A DNA stretch of 64,000 bases from Isoetes taiwanensis (Eukaryota; Streptophyta; Lycopodiopsida; Isoetales; Isoetaceae): NCBI GenBank assembly GCA_021234155.1, contig JAJEKV010000002.1, forward strand, positions 21,045,726-21,109,725, given 5' to 3'. Of the stretch, positions 36,301-47,039 are shown piece after piece (position 1 is the first letter of the stretch; every line of letters starts with the position of its first letter). The notes beneath the pieces were generated by a model. That model was not told the DNA's origin and searched no databases. It saw nothing but the letters and a program-made list of their open reading frames with translations. The translations under genes and the position numbers were made by a program.

Positions 36301-36720
36301 ATGTCCCTCCTACAAAAACGTGCTCATACACGTAAAAAAAAAATCCTGCCATCCAACCAACCAGCTTAATCCTCGCACTCTTGATAACCCCCTAACAGGG
36401 GCTTCAGAACCCCAAACATCCTCGCACTATTTGCACTAGCCCCGAAACATGCTATCAAAATTGTTGCTCCTAAGTCTGCCTGATGCTTACCTTGTCAAAC
36501 TCAAGCAAGAAGACCTCCCGATCCAAGAAGACCCACTCTTGAGTTTTCGGGCACAGCTCTAGTGGGAGACCTTGGCATGGGCTTTACAGTTTTGTTATGC
36601 AGGAGATTTCCTTGAGATGTCTTTGTTCCAAGTTGTTTGGCCATGATCTCTTCCCCGGTGCTTCAGCTCTCCCTAAAAATGCAAGCTTTTGGCTATGGAG
36701 GTCCTGATCTTGGCTATGGA
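36301..36720. other. Non-coding spacer
   Basis: No supported gene. Lies between the minus-strand remnant and the 35 bp minisatellite. The last 40 bases begin a degenerate minisatellite unit. Confidence 0.35.
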
Positions 36721-36721
36721 T

Positions 36722-36826
36722 GGATGTCAAGCTTTCGACTATGGAGGTTCGAATATGGATGTCAAGCTTTCGGCTATGGAGGTTCGAATAGGGATGTCAA
36801 GCTTTCGGCTATGGAGGTTCGAGCGG
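36722..36826. repeat. 35 bp minisatellite, three clear units
   Basis: GGATGTCAAGCTTTCGGCTA followed by TGGAGGTTCGAATAG repeats at 36722, 36757 and 36792, with a degenerate unit upstream from 36681. The 35 bp period is not a multiple of three, so the open frame through it is unlikely to be a real coding repeat. Confidence 0.85.
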
Positions 36827-39800
36827 GAGGAAGGTTGAACAGAGCGCGAGAGGAGAGTTCAAAATTATTTGCCCTATTAATGATTCATTCCAAGAATAAT
36901 AATTTCTGGGGGGAGGGATTTCCTTACATTTTGAATTTGTAAATGTAAAATACGGGCATTTTTTTTGCCCACCCTTTCATGCTTCTACCCTAACCTGATT
37001 GCTTATGAGGAGGTAAATTTTATCCTTTGAGTGGTGAATGTTATTGGTCTAAACCTGTGTATTTATACTTAATCATTTGCACCATGTTGTTTAAAATGTT
37101 TTGGCAGTCTTTTTCTGAAATATTCATTCTACACTCTTCTAGCTGATTTGTAAAAGGATTATGGCGCATCATAGCACGTTTTGGAAAGTATGTTCTAGGT
37201 GTAAGTCAGTTGTCAAATATTTTCACTCATGAAGAAAAAGTAGCTGCTTGCATGCCATGCTTAATTTTGTTCAAATTTGTATAGAAATGGCACTTTTCAT
37301 TTAAACATTTATGTAGGTTATGCTTCTTTAGGTGGTATTGTATGTCTGAACTACATAAGCTGCTTTTAATTATAATTGTGCTGTTATATTATCAAATATT
37401 CTAGTTGTGTTGTTGTATTGGCAAATTCTTTTAGTGTAGGGAAGGGATATGTACTTGTATTATTCTATGAAATTGTATTTTTCAGAGATAGATCTTTTCT
37501 TGATGAGGATGATATTTTTACGTGCAAGCCTTCAAAATCCGTGATCTGATATTCAGCCCTAACTCTTAAAAACAAAGCAGATGTACTAATATCATTCTAC
37601 CAAAATGTTAGTTGAGCTTTGTGTCATTTCTCCTCAAACCAGTGCATCTACAAGATTTTCAAGTTCCAAACTTTCCAAGAAAGACCTCCCCGTATAAACC
37701 AATTCTTGAAGACGAATTATTTCAGTCCAAATTTTCTTCACCAAGTATTTGCAATCCAAAATCGATAATAGCTTGGCTCCTCAGAATTGTCCCCATTGCA
37801 CCGAAAGCAAATGGGTAAAGAAAGCTTCATCCATAATGCTTTGAAAATCATGTATACCAATATATGCCGACTTTGGGCCACCCGATGTAATCCAAAATTT
37901 TATCTTAGCATTGTAGACACTGCTTTTTGCACCGATTAGCTCTATGTTTTCCAAATGAGGCTTCTTTACCAATGCCATTTCTCCTCGAGATAGTTTTTAT
38001 CTTGTTGGGTAGACATGGTTCGTAATTAGAAGGGCGCCCATACCCCCGACCGTGGGCTTACAGACCCGATTCGTAGATTGTTCACCCTAGAGAGCCTCGG
38101 CCACAAGATCGGGGAAGAAACACAACATTGTTTAAGGAAGTTTCTTCCGCCATGCCGCTTATGCAATTGGAAGCCATGATGCGTCCCGCTTTTAGCTTGG
38201 CTGCAAAAGAGGCCTCTTTGATGGCCTTTAGTGCATATAACCCCGCCCCGAACTTATAACCAAGATGGCGTGCCCGGGTTTACCCGCATACACTTTCGCT
38301 TCTAGATATGGAAAAGGAATTGAGAAGGAAACCTCGATCCGTGTTCTTACAATCCCGGTTACAAGATTAAAAGGGCCTTTTTTTTCCATAGCCGACGCCA
38401 AACTTCGCTTCTCAGAGAAGAAAGTCCGTGTCCTAGTCTCCAAATTACCGCAATATACCGTGGAAAGGGTGGAGCTTGCGCCTAAGCCGGGCAATCAATG
38501 TGCCATAGCCAAGCTTTTGTTGGATGTCGTGGCTTTAATTTGCGTGAGGGTAAAATAGGAAAGCCATTCAAGACACACTTGTGCTCTTTAGATGTGATAT
38601 ACCGATTTACAACCCGCTAATGTATTGTCAAGACTAGAGCGATGATAGTCTAGTATGCAACCGGCCGATTTTGGGAACTCTAAACTTAAGTTTAACACTA
38701 AAATGACCCATTTATCATTTCAGGGCACATTGAAAAACATGGCACCGAGATGAGGCTTTAAAACAAAGAGATGTCTAGTAACTACTCAAGAAAAGCAAAT
38801 GTTTACATGTTTGGTTTGTTTTGCTCAAATTCTATCCAAAACGAATTTATCGATCATTCTAAAGCGTTTTTGCCGCATGGATGAAAAATGGCAAATTTTT
38901 AATCGGGTTTCTTTTCCTCAAGGAGCAAGGTTAGGGAAATGTGGTGCAATCAGACGCCAAGAAGAAAATGCAGGGATTGCGAAGAATGCATGCAAAGCAG
39001 TGACCGCTAAAACAGAGATAACCCGTGATGATTACACCGACACATGACCGCATAGCCCATTCAAACATATTAGATCCTATTTCCAAAAGCTGCCACCACC
39101 TCCACAAACACACACATATATTTGAGCTTTCACAAAAGACAAAGATTGTTAGAGCTATGAAGATTTGCAAATGCGCTTTGATTGGGAATTCTAAACCGTG
39201 AGGTGTGATTAAGACACGGCATCTTTTAATATGAATATGAACCTTCTAAAGGCATGCACAAAGTGGCTCGCTCATGGAAGAAGCAATTGAAGGCTTATGA
39301 CCGTGGATGCGCTTATGATTTCTTTAGAAAGGGCTCAAAATGAGCGCTCTCGCCTTCAAGATGTGATAATCTCGTAGAATAATGCATTCTTAGCTCGTTT
39401 CACACCGGTTATGCGGTACATTTCAAGATGCACACCGGGCGCGTCAAGATCGAAAAGGAATATAGGATAATTTAAAAAGCCTGCTCCATTAGGAACTTAT
39501 TGAGTAATTTATATACTAGTGTAGTAGCCTAGATCCGTGCACATTAAAACAACAATAATTTCTGCATTAATTGTCAACCATCTTTTACCGATAAATTTAA
39601 TATTTTACTATGTTGCTTTTATTAGGTATAGTCAACCGCTGAATTGCTTAAACAACTTTTAAATCACAAATACCGCAAAGGAAGAAAAGGTTGTCGATCT
39701 TGAACATCTTGGTCGCTTTGAAGAAAGTGTACAAAGCTGCGAGGCCGGAGTAAATGACCCTTTGTGAAAGCCGGTGAGTGCTTGGCATTGCAACGACGAG

Positions 39801-41667
39801 TAGTCCGACTTTGGTAAAACCACCTTGAAGATGGAAAATGCCTCCATATGTCAAAATGTTGAAAAGGACATATTTTCAATTGATGCTTGTGCAAAGATTA
39901 TTGAGTGAGCTTATCAACACTCACAAAACACGTGATACTACATTCCCGCCTAGGATGACATTCTAGGGAATATGATCCTCACATAAGACCTGCACTGCTA
40001 TTCGCGATATATTGGACAAAGCAAATGACTCTATTTTGGCCCTTTAATGTGGGCACATCCATGGGTTTAAAAATAATTATGGCACCGTTGTTGTGCATAA
40101 CTCATATATATACATTCCATGGGGATCTACCCAAGGTACGCATAAAACTCGGGCCTCACATCTATTATCACGCTTAGCCTAACCAATGGTAGCTTCGCTT
40201 GTTTTATCCATTAGTCGTTTAATGGTTCCCTAAAGTGAAGGAAGGCATCGAGAGACAAACCTTCAAGATTGAGCAAACCTTCAATAAGCTTGTCAACAAA
40301 TTGTTTCAAATTTTGAAAAATCGTTTTCTTCATGTAAGTGTTACATTCAAAAGGATGCATTCTCATCCAAATATTTATTATCGAGAATCATCCAATTGTA
40401 GAGCACGATTCTAACCAAAAAGCAAAAAAGATAAGAAATTGCAACCTCAACAAACCGTTCTCAAATTTTCATGGTTGGAGGCATACATCGTAAGGCAATT
40501 TTTCTTCATCTCTACTACAACTCGTTCCTTGCTTGATCATAAGTGCATTTATGCAGATATCACATTTATGTCTATCTGTCTATTTGTTTAAAACCCTATG
40601 TTTTAGAATCATTTGCACTCCATGACAATGGACACAATGTTGTCTCACCAAGATATGTCCAAATGCAAATCACCACAAAGTGATTATTTCAAGCTCAATG
40701 TATAGGCCAATGAGCACTATGCAAAAAAAATTTCATACCAAATAGTGGAGATGCACCAATGGTAGAAATAAAGTTTAATTCTTGCAGGAATAGTGGACCA
40801 ACTAAGAATTTTAGTGACAAGGAAATGAAACAACACCAATTAGCCTAGTGCCTGCTCAAATGGATGATGGCTAAAACATTTTTCATTTTGTTAGATGACC
40901 TAAAAGACGAGAAATTGCTAAGAATTTATTAGAAGATGGATTAGAGAGGATAAAAATATGAAAATTATGGTGGCAATTAAAACTTGGAAATAATGTAAGA
41001 AGGTTTTTTTTTTTGTGAAATATAATGAGTTTCACCAGATCTTTACTGGGGATGCTATGTGCATTTTTTTAATTAATCTAGAAATGCCAAGAACATTTAT
41101 GCTTAACAATAAATGTTGTATGCCATGCTTAGTTCATGCTATGTTTATGTTGTATGTCAGTGACACTGACATGGACATGGGCATAAAGCATTATCAATGT
41201 AAGTAATGCATGGTTGCGTGTACCTGTAAATTATAACATGGAATGATATTTTATGTAAAATGTTAGTTGTAAGCTCCTCTATTCGACATAATTGCACCCC
41301 AACTATGCATTACGCTTGGTAATTAATAGATAGTTTCCATAAAGGAACAACCATCCACCCAATGTTAGACTTTTGTTTCACGTCATGCATCATTCCACCG
41401 TAAAATGGGCACATCCAGTGGTATACCATTAACTAGGCTTGACATTAAACAAAGAAGATTCAACTCTCAGGCCACTGGAGGGCAACCCTCCGTGCGCAGC
41501 ACCTTATTCCATGGGACTACTTGGAGCTAGATTATAGTGATTTCATAGTTGATGTAGTGCATGTTTTGTCCTTTAATATAGTTGTCTATACTTCCTATAA
41601 TAGTTTCAAGCGACTTATGACTCATGAATGATCGAAAGGGAAGAGTTGAAAGAAGAAAGTTTGGGCC
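36827..41667. other. Long region without recognised genes
   Basis: AT-rich, with scattered frames on both strands. At 38228-38558 both strands stay open (88 codons minus, 97 codons plus) in a slightly GC-richer block; neither product is recognised. At 39648-39894 three overlapping minus frames occur. No mobile-element hallmarks, RNA genes or splice-supported exons were found. Confidence 0.35.
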
Positions 41668-41693
41668 AGATAGATAGATAGATAGATAGATAG
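41668..41693. repeat. (AGAT)n microsatellite
   Basis: About 6.5 tandem copies of AGAT, followed by TATTTTTTGAGAAG. It may be another element tail, but no family resemblance could be confirmed. Confidence 0.8.
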
Positions 41694-41939
41694 TATTTTT
41701 TGAGAAGAGTAAAAAAAGAACAAGTATTTCTACACATGTACCATTGAATCTTCCTACTCTTTATTTTTCTTTCTTTTCTCTATGAGATCTTCCTTTTCTT
41801 CACTCTTTGATTTGCCATCACAAGATGCACAAGATATGCATGGACCATAGGGTCATGATGTATAAGGGAAAGACCTGCTTGCAATTCTGGGCTGGAGGGT
41901 CTTTCGCATAACGGAAAGATTGCTTATCTGCTGTTTTGG

Positions 41940-42437
41940 GATGCAGAGTCGAAGGTAAAATTAGCGGAATGAAGAGTAAAACCATCAGAATTGAGGGTAA
42001 AACCATCAGAATCGAAGGTAAAAATGATTCGATTGAAACAAAACTGCCGCTGCTCTCACTCGACTTTCAGCTTTAGAAACAGTGACACGTGTCACGATCT
42101 TATTGGACAAAAGGCCAGAACAGCAAGTAAGCAGTCTTTCCGGTATAGTCACATGCATTCCTTAAAACAATTTGCTTAGATTGATTTGGTCATACTAGAG
42201 TTAAAATTTTGAATGATATTTCTAATCCCAAAATGTGGTTGTTTCAGGTTTTCCCATGTGCAACGTAGTATTCTAACAGCAGGAGACAATCCAGATGCGG
42301 CGATGGAAGCCGTCCCGCAGCCTGTTTGGATATTATTTTATGCATGCAAATTTCATCCTCGCCGGCAATGGTCTAGCTACAAGGTAAGCATCTTAGCTTC
42401 ACTTAAACGCCTCATCCTAGCTCTTCAGACTGTGAAA
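41940..42437 (+). promoter_or_regulatory. AMT2b upstream region with G-box palindrome and short repeats
   Basis: A perfect 14 bp palindrome GTGACACGTGTCAC (42082-42095) contains a G-box (CACGTG), a bZIP/bHLH site, 343 bp before the start codon. At about 41970-42030 a 21-22 bp unit, (G)AGGGTAAAACCATCAGAAT, is repeated two to three times. The AMT2b frame stays open upstream to 42213, but that stretch has no AMT similarity and contains an intron-like GTAAGC...CTCTTCAG just before the ATG, so it is taken as 5' UTR. Confidence 0.5.
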
Positions 42438-44437
42438 ATGGATTCAATTAATGCAGCATCTCCGGCTACTCCAGAATGGCTCAACAAAGGGGACAATGCT
42501 TGGCAGATCACTGCTGCAACGCTTATCGGTTTGCAATGCGTTCCAGGTCTGGTGATCTTGTATGGAAGTATCGTGAAAAAAAAATGGGCAGTAAACTCTG
42601 CATTTATGGCCCTCTATGCATTTGCAGCAGTGCTCATATGTTGGGTTACATGGGCTTATAACATGGCATTTGGTGAGCCCCTGTTGCCTTTCTGGGGAAA
42701 ACCATCTCCAGCTTTAGGCCAAAAGTTTTTGCTGCAAAGAGCCAATCTACCTTCTACGCGCCGCTTCAACAAAGATGGAAGCCTCAAAACAGCAGGAATT
42801 CAGCCTCTGTTTCCCATGGCAAGTCTGGTTTATTACCAGTTTGCATTTGCAGCACTTACAGTGGTAATGTTGGCTGGATCAGCATTAGGAAGGATGAATT
42901 TTAGAGCTTGGATGATGTTTGTGCCTCTATGGTTAACATTTTCTTACACAATTGGAGCGTATTCTTTGTGGGGAGGAGGTTTCTTGCATAGATGGGGCGT
43001 TATAGATTATGCTGGGGGCTATGTCATTCATGTATCCTCAGGTGCTGCTGGAGTTGTGCTAGCATATAGGGTAAGTTCTTCCTTCTATGAATATATCTAG
43101 ATACATACGCTCAAACATGGATCCATATCCAGATACATAGAATCAAACATGAATCCATAGTTTGCATTTATAGATATATGACGCTGTTTCATAGAATGAT
43201 CAATAATGTGTAGGATGCTATTTGGCTTAGTACTTCATACTTTTCATGTTGCATTTGCAGGTTGGAACCAGATTAAGGTCAGATCGAGAGAGATTTCCAC
43301 CTAATAATGTTCTTCTGACTCTTACTGGAGCAGGATTACTATGGTTGGGATGGTCAGGATTCAATGGAGGTGCTACATATGCTTCCAATCTCATATCTTC
43401 CATGGCAGTACTCAACACTCATATTTGTGCTGCAACAAGCATGCTTACTTGGACATTCTTGGATGTCATATATTTTGAAAAACCATCTGTGATTGGTGCA
43501 GTGCAGGGTATGATGACTGGCCTTGTTTGTATTACCCCTGGTGCAGGTAAATCCCATATGCTTCACATTTTTGTAACAAACCCATTTCAAATATATTATA
43601 GTTCACAAATTTCATGGCCCCTTGGGGTCATGAAATCTTAAAAATGCTGAATCCATCTTCAGGTCTGATGTTTTAAACCAAGCCAAAAGAAAGAGTAAAC
43701 TTGCATCATTGATGAGTTGTGAAACCATATTTGCTTAGACTTGACAAGTCCACCATGTTAGAACTTAATTTCTCATATAAGCAATGTTCATTAGATGATC
43801 TTTAAATCAGTTTTTTCAGAAGACAATTTCAAATTCATTTACAAAATCCTTCAAACCCATTTTCATGACTCGGACTCTTTTCTCAGGTCTTGTTCAAGGA
43901 TGGGCAGCCATTGTAACAGGGGTACTAGGAGGGAGCATTCCATGGTTCACGATGATGGTAGTTCACAGAAGGTCAAACTGGCTGCAGAAAATAGATGATA
44001 CACTAGCAGTTTTCCACACTCATGCAGTTTCTGGAGTATTAGGAGGACTATTAGTGGGTCTTTTTGCAGATCCAACACAGTGTGATTATTTCCTATTGAT
44101 CAAAGGCCAGAAGGGGGCATTTTATGGGCATTGGTTCCAAGTAGTGAAGCAGATCTGCGGGGCACTCTTTGTGATGGCTTGGAATGTGATTGCAACCAAT
44201 GTGATATTGTCAGGAATAGGATTATTTATTCCATTAAGGATGTCTGATGAAGAGCTGATGATAGGAGATGATGCAGCACATGGGGAAGAAGCTTATGCTC
44301 TATGGGGAGATGGAGAACAGTATGAGATGTCAAAACATCAGAATAGAGATGCATCTCTTACAAATACTTCACATGCGGCCACTAGATTGGGCTTCTCCTT
44401 TGAAGGTAGAGTGAGAGATGTCAGCGTGGGGATTTAA
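42438..44437 (+). CDS. AMT2: AMT2-type ammonium transporter, copy b (3 exons)
   Basis: Second AMT2 ammonium transporter, paralogous to the gene at the window start. Exons are 42438-43070, 43261-43546 and 43887-44437. Introns of 190 and 340 bp interrupt the same codons and phases (0 and 1) as in copy a, and exon 2 is 286 nt in both. The product is 489 residues. The start was chosen at [20 protein letters not shown] because AMT2 similarity begins right there; a longer in-frame extension from 42213 looks like leader. Landmarks: Asp190, first pore His198 in DYAGGYVIH, second pore His352 in FHTHAVSG, and C-terminal [15 protein letters not shown]. The C-terminal tail is longer than in copy a and ends RDVSVGI. 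AATAAA-like signals overlap ATAAAAATAA near 44566. No disabling changes. Confidence 0.96.
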
Positions 44438-44577
44438 TCCTTTTGTAAAACCTCTTTCCTTCTATTTCTGTGTTCAAATTCTTTTCATGATATGCAGCAA
44501 CCCAATTGCATGATAATCAAATGTTGCTACAAACTTCATATAAGTGAATGAACAGTCAGATCAAAATAAAAATAACC

Positions 44578-45096
44578 TCATTGCATTGCATGTAATTCTC
44601 CCTCCTCTACACCTACATTAATGCCTGTTATTGTAGTTGCCAATGGATAGTCTGCTCCTGTGCCTGTCATTACATTATAAATGCCCTCAAACTCCCAAAT
44701 AATCTCTTTGAGAACGTCAGTTCGATTGGTGTCTACGAGTATGCACAAGAGATTAAGGGTATAAGCATGAAAATCTGCTTCTTTGGCAATCTGCTTAACA
44801 ACTGCCTTCCTTTTATCTGTTTCCAGCATGGGATTCTTCAAAAAATCATGGACCGACTTATTTTCCAAAAACTTTGAGAGCTTATTTACGTCCAGACGCA
44901 CATCTTCCAGAACATTATTGGATCTAGCAAGAGTAGCCAATGCAAGGGCATAATTACGGGGTTTCTTCTCCGAGTAAACTGCCGTCACTGCTTTGTTGAG
45001 GCTTTTGGGCAATCTATTTACTACAGGAGAGCCACGAGAAAGAGGAAAACCTGGAGAAAACGTAATCCGGAAGCCTGCCCTATTCATGAGTTCCAT
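44578..45096 (-). pseudogene. atpD: Truncated plastid ATP synthase delta subunit-like gene
   Basis: A 172-codon frame resembling the nuclear-encoded delta subunit of chloroplast F-type ATP synthase (the bacterial delta/OSCP family), which links F1 to the peripheral stalk. Residues 1-45 are Ser/Arg/Lys-rich and transit-peptide-like. The delta N-terminal domain follows: NYALALATLARSNNVLED, VHDFLKNPMLETDKRKAV, HAYTLNLLCILVDTNRTDVL, FEGIYNVMTGT. The frame then ends after GELHAMQ, about 70-80 residues short of a normal subunit, losing the C-terminal part that contacts the stalk. No continuation exists in the 140 bp before AMT2b. It may be a truncated duplicate or retrocopy; alternatively an intron and a remote last exon are missed. 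It converges tail-to-tail with AMT2b. Confidence 0.72.
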
Positions 45097-45664
45097 CGAC
45101 GCCCTAGAAACTTTGTAACATCAACAATTTATTCATTTGTTATGGTGAGGTCTGTAGTCCCGTAAATAATGGTCAGTGTTATTAGAATCAGGGTATATCC
45201 TTGGCATATTCTTGGTATATTTGTGGTTACACAAACGCGAACTAGGTGGCCAGGTGTGTTATGAACCTCTCTACATATATAAAGCAGTTTGTAATTTTTC
45301 TTTGTTCTTGTGTCCCTCGCTAATATTTCCTGCCACGTACTTTTTAAACAATATCCTGCTCCGACGCCTGGCAAGGTACTTTTTAAACCATATCCCTTTC
45401 CGGACGCCGGGTAACGACCTATGCCGCGGTCCTGTGATTCGTAAGAAGCTACGCCCCAGATCGGCCATGGCCACGAGCATCTAAGCTCTGTGGTTTTTTT
45501 TCTCGGCCCAAAATACTTCTAATTCATTTCTATAGTCAGCGATTTTGAGCTCTAAATGCTTAGAAATGGCGCTTGTAGAGATTTTTAGCTAAATTGTGGC
45601 GTAATTATGGCGCCGCACCTAGAGTTCCCGGAGATTTCGCTTTTTTTACAAAAGGGGGGTCAAG
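45097..45664. other. Spacer with a 41 bp tandem duplication
   Basis: Region between the delta-like gene and the 5' LTR. GTACTTTTTAAAC(A/C)ATATCC followed by a TCCG.CGCC.GG block occurs twice in a row (about 45337-45418). A 102-codon plus frame crosses it but has no recognised homologue. Immediately before the LTR the sequence AAAAGGGGGGTCAAG resembles a polypurine tract. Confidence 0.45.
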
Positions 45665-45885
45665 TGCTATATGCTAAGGACGGAGTCCAAAGATGGCTTT
45701 TAGGCCAAAAGAGGGCCTTTAGTCCAAAAAGGGGGCTTATGGTCCAAAGAGGGCTTTGGTCCAAAGATGGACCAAAGGGCGCATGCTATATAGTAGCTCT
45801 GGGGAGAGCTCTGGGGCACCAGGTCATAAATGAGGGCTCGTGGTTGGGTGGTGAGATAGCGCGCCACGCCAAGTGTGTGTTTTAG
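45665..45885 (+). repeat. 5' LTR of the chromovirus
   Basis: 221 bp, starting TGCTATATGCTAAGG and ending GTGTGTGTTTTAG, matched along its length by 50496-50716. It contains a run of imperfect internal repeats of the form GG(T/C)CCAAA-GAGGGC. Differences from the 3' LTR are a few substitutions plus several homopolymer-length changes. Confidence 0.9.
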
Positions 45886-45896
45886 TGGTATCGAGC
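45886..45896 (+). other. Primer binding site for initiator tRNA-Met
   Basis: TGGTATCGAGC directly follows the 5' LTR. It matches the common plant PBS TGGTATCAGAGC with one base missing. Confidence 0.75.
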
Positions 45897-46149
45897 AACA
45901 AGTTTCGATGGCCTGCCCCCGCCAATGTTAACTTGGAAGATGAAGAGCTCAAGGAAAAACTTTTGAGTTAGAGCATGATAATTCGCCATGAGAGAAAAAC
46001 TTGCACCGCCGAGGCTCGAATTAAGCGAGTCGCAAGAATTGGATTCTCTCGCGAAATGCCAGGGGAGCGCAGCTTCGCGCAAAGAAGTCAGCAGGCGCCC
46101 ACGTGAGTGGCATCAAAACGGGTGCCAATGTCAAAATTGAATTAAAAAG

Positions 46150-46940
46150 TATTCACGCCACTAGTGATGCGATGAATTATTCACGTGGGTTTCGGATTTG
46201 AATTCATATTTTGCTAAGACTAAGGATGACGAGGACACTTTCGCTTATATTTTGCCGAAGGCCATCCGATGGGGTTGCTAAGGACCGGTGGTCGGATATC
46301 CGTAAGAACCAAATCGATCAACCTATTGTTACCTTTATGAATTTGAAAAGCAAATCAAAAATCGCTTTTTTGGGTCATAATTGGGAGCGATCTTATCGCT
46401 GAATGGAATAAGTTGACCCAACAAAACATGGAAACTGCTCGATCCTTCGCCGCACGAAGTTTTAAAGAAAGGACTTCAGCTTAGTAAAAATGATGCCGAA
46501 GTCCGAAAAACTCATGGGTGGGGTGCATCGTTAGTACCCGCAAAGCTCGACCCGCAAGTTGCCAATCTTTCTTTTGGTGAGCTCAGAAGATGGCGAGAAA
46601 GTAGAGGAGGAAGGTTTGGCCCCAATCAAGCCATTAATGCTCAACGTGGCCCCAAAGTTTCTATGAAAGAGGCGAAAGTGGTTTTCGATAAATCAATGGG
46701 ATCCGCCTCCGTGGTCCGGGCCGCTCAAACGGCCGCATTACGTGATGCGCTGCGATAATGAACCCGCTGGGGCCAAAGAGCCAAAGGAATCGTGATCAAG
46801 CACGCAAGAAGCCGCTTATGCGAGAAAATAAGTGTTTTGTTTGTTATTCAACCCATCATAAGTTTTATGAATGCCCTACTTATTTGGAAAAGAAGAAAGG
46901 GGAACTAAAGGAAGCTACACCTACTCTTAAGTCCGACTAA
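46150..46940 (+). pseudogene. Chromovirus gag remnant
   Basis: Broken gag frames: KDRWSDIRKNQIDQPIVTF and FLGHNWERS (46.28-46.40 kb) belong to the capsid region. A 60-codon frame (46758-46940) ends in a zinc knuckle CFVCYSTHHKFYEC (CX2CX4HX4C), preceded by a basic stretch. The nucleocapsid binds genomic RNA. At least three frame changes separate the pieces. Confidence 0.75.
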
Positions 46941-47039
46941 GAAAGAAGATAAAAGTAAGAAAGTAGCTTCGCTCATGAGATGGAAAAGGGAAGAAGGTGG
47001 CTACGGTCCGAAAAAATCGGATATGGATTCTCGTTGAGA

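Noticed and set aside
42213-42437. In-frame N-terminal extension of AMT2b by 75 residues
   Set aside because: It has no AMT similarity, contains an intron-like GTAAGC...CTTCAG, and copy a starts directly at the AMT2 N-terminus.
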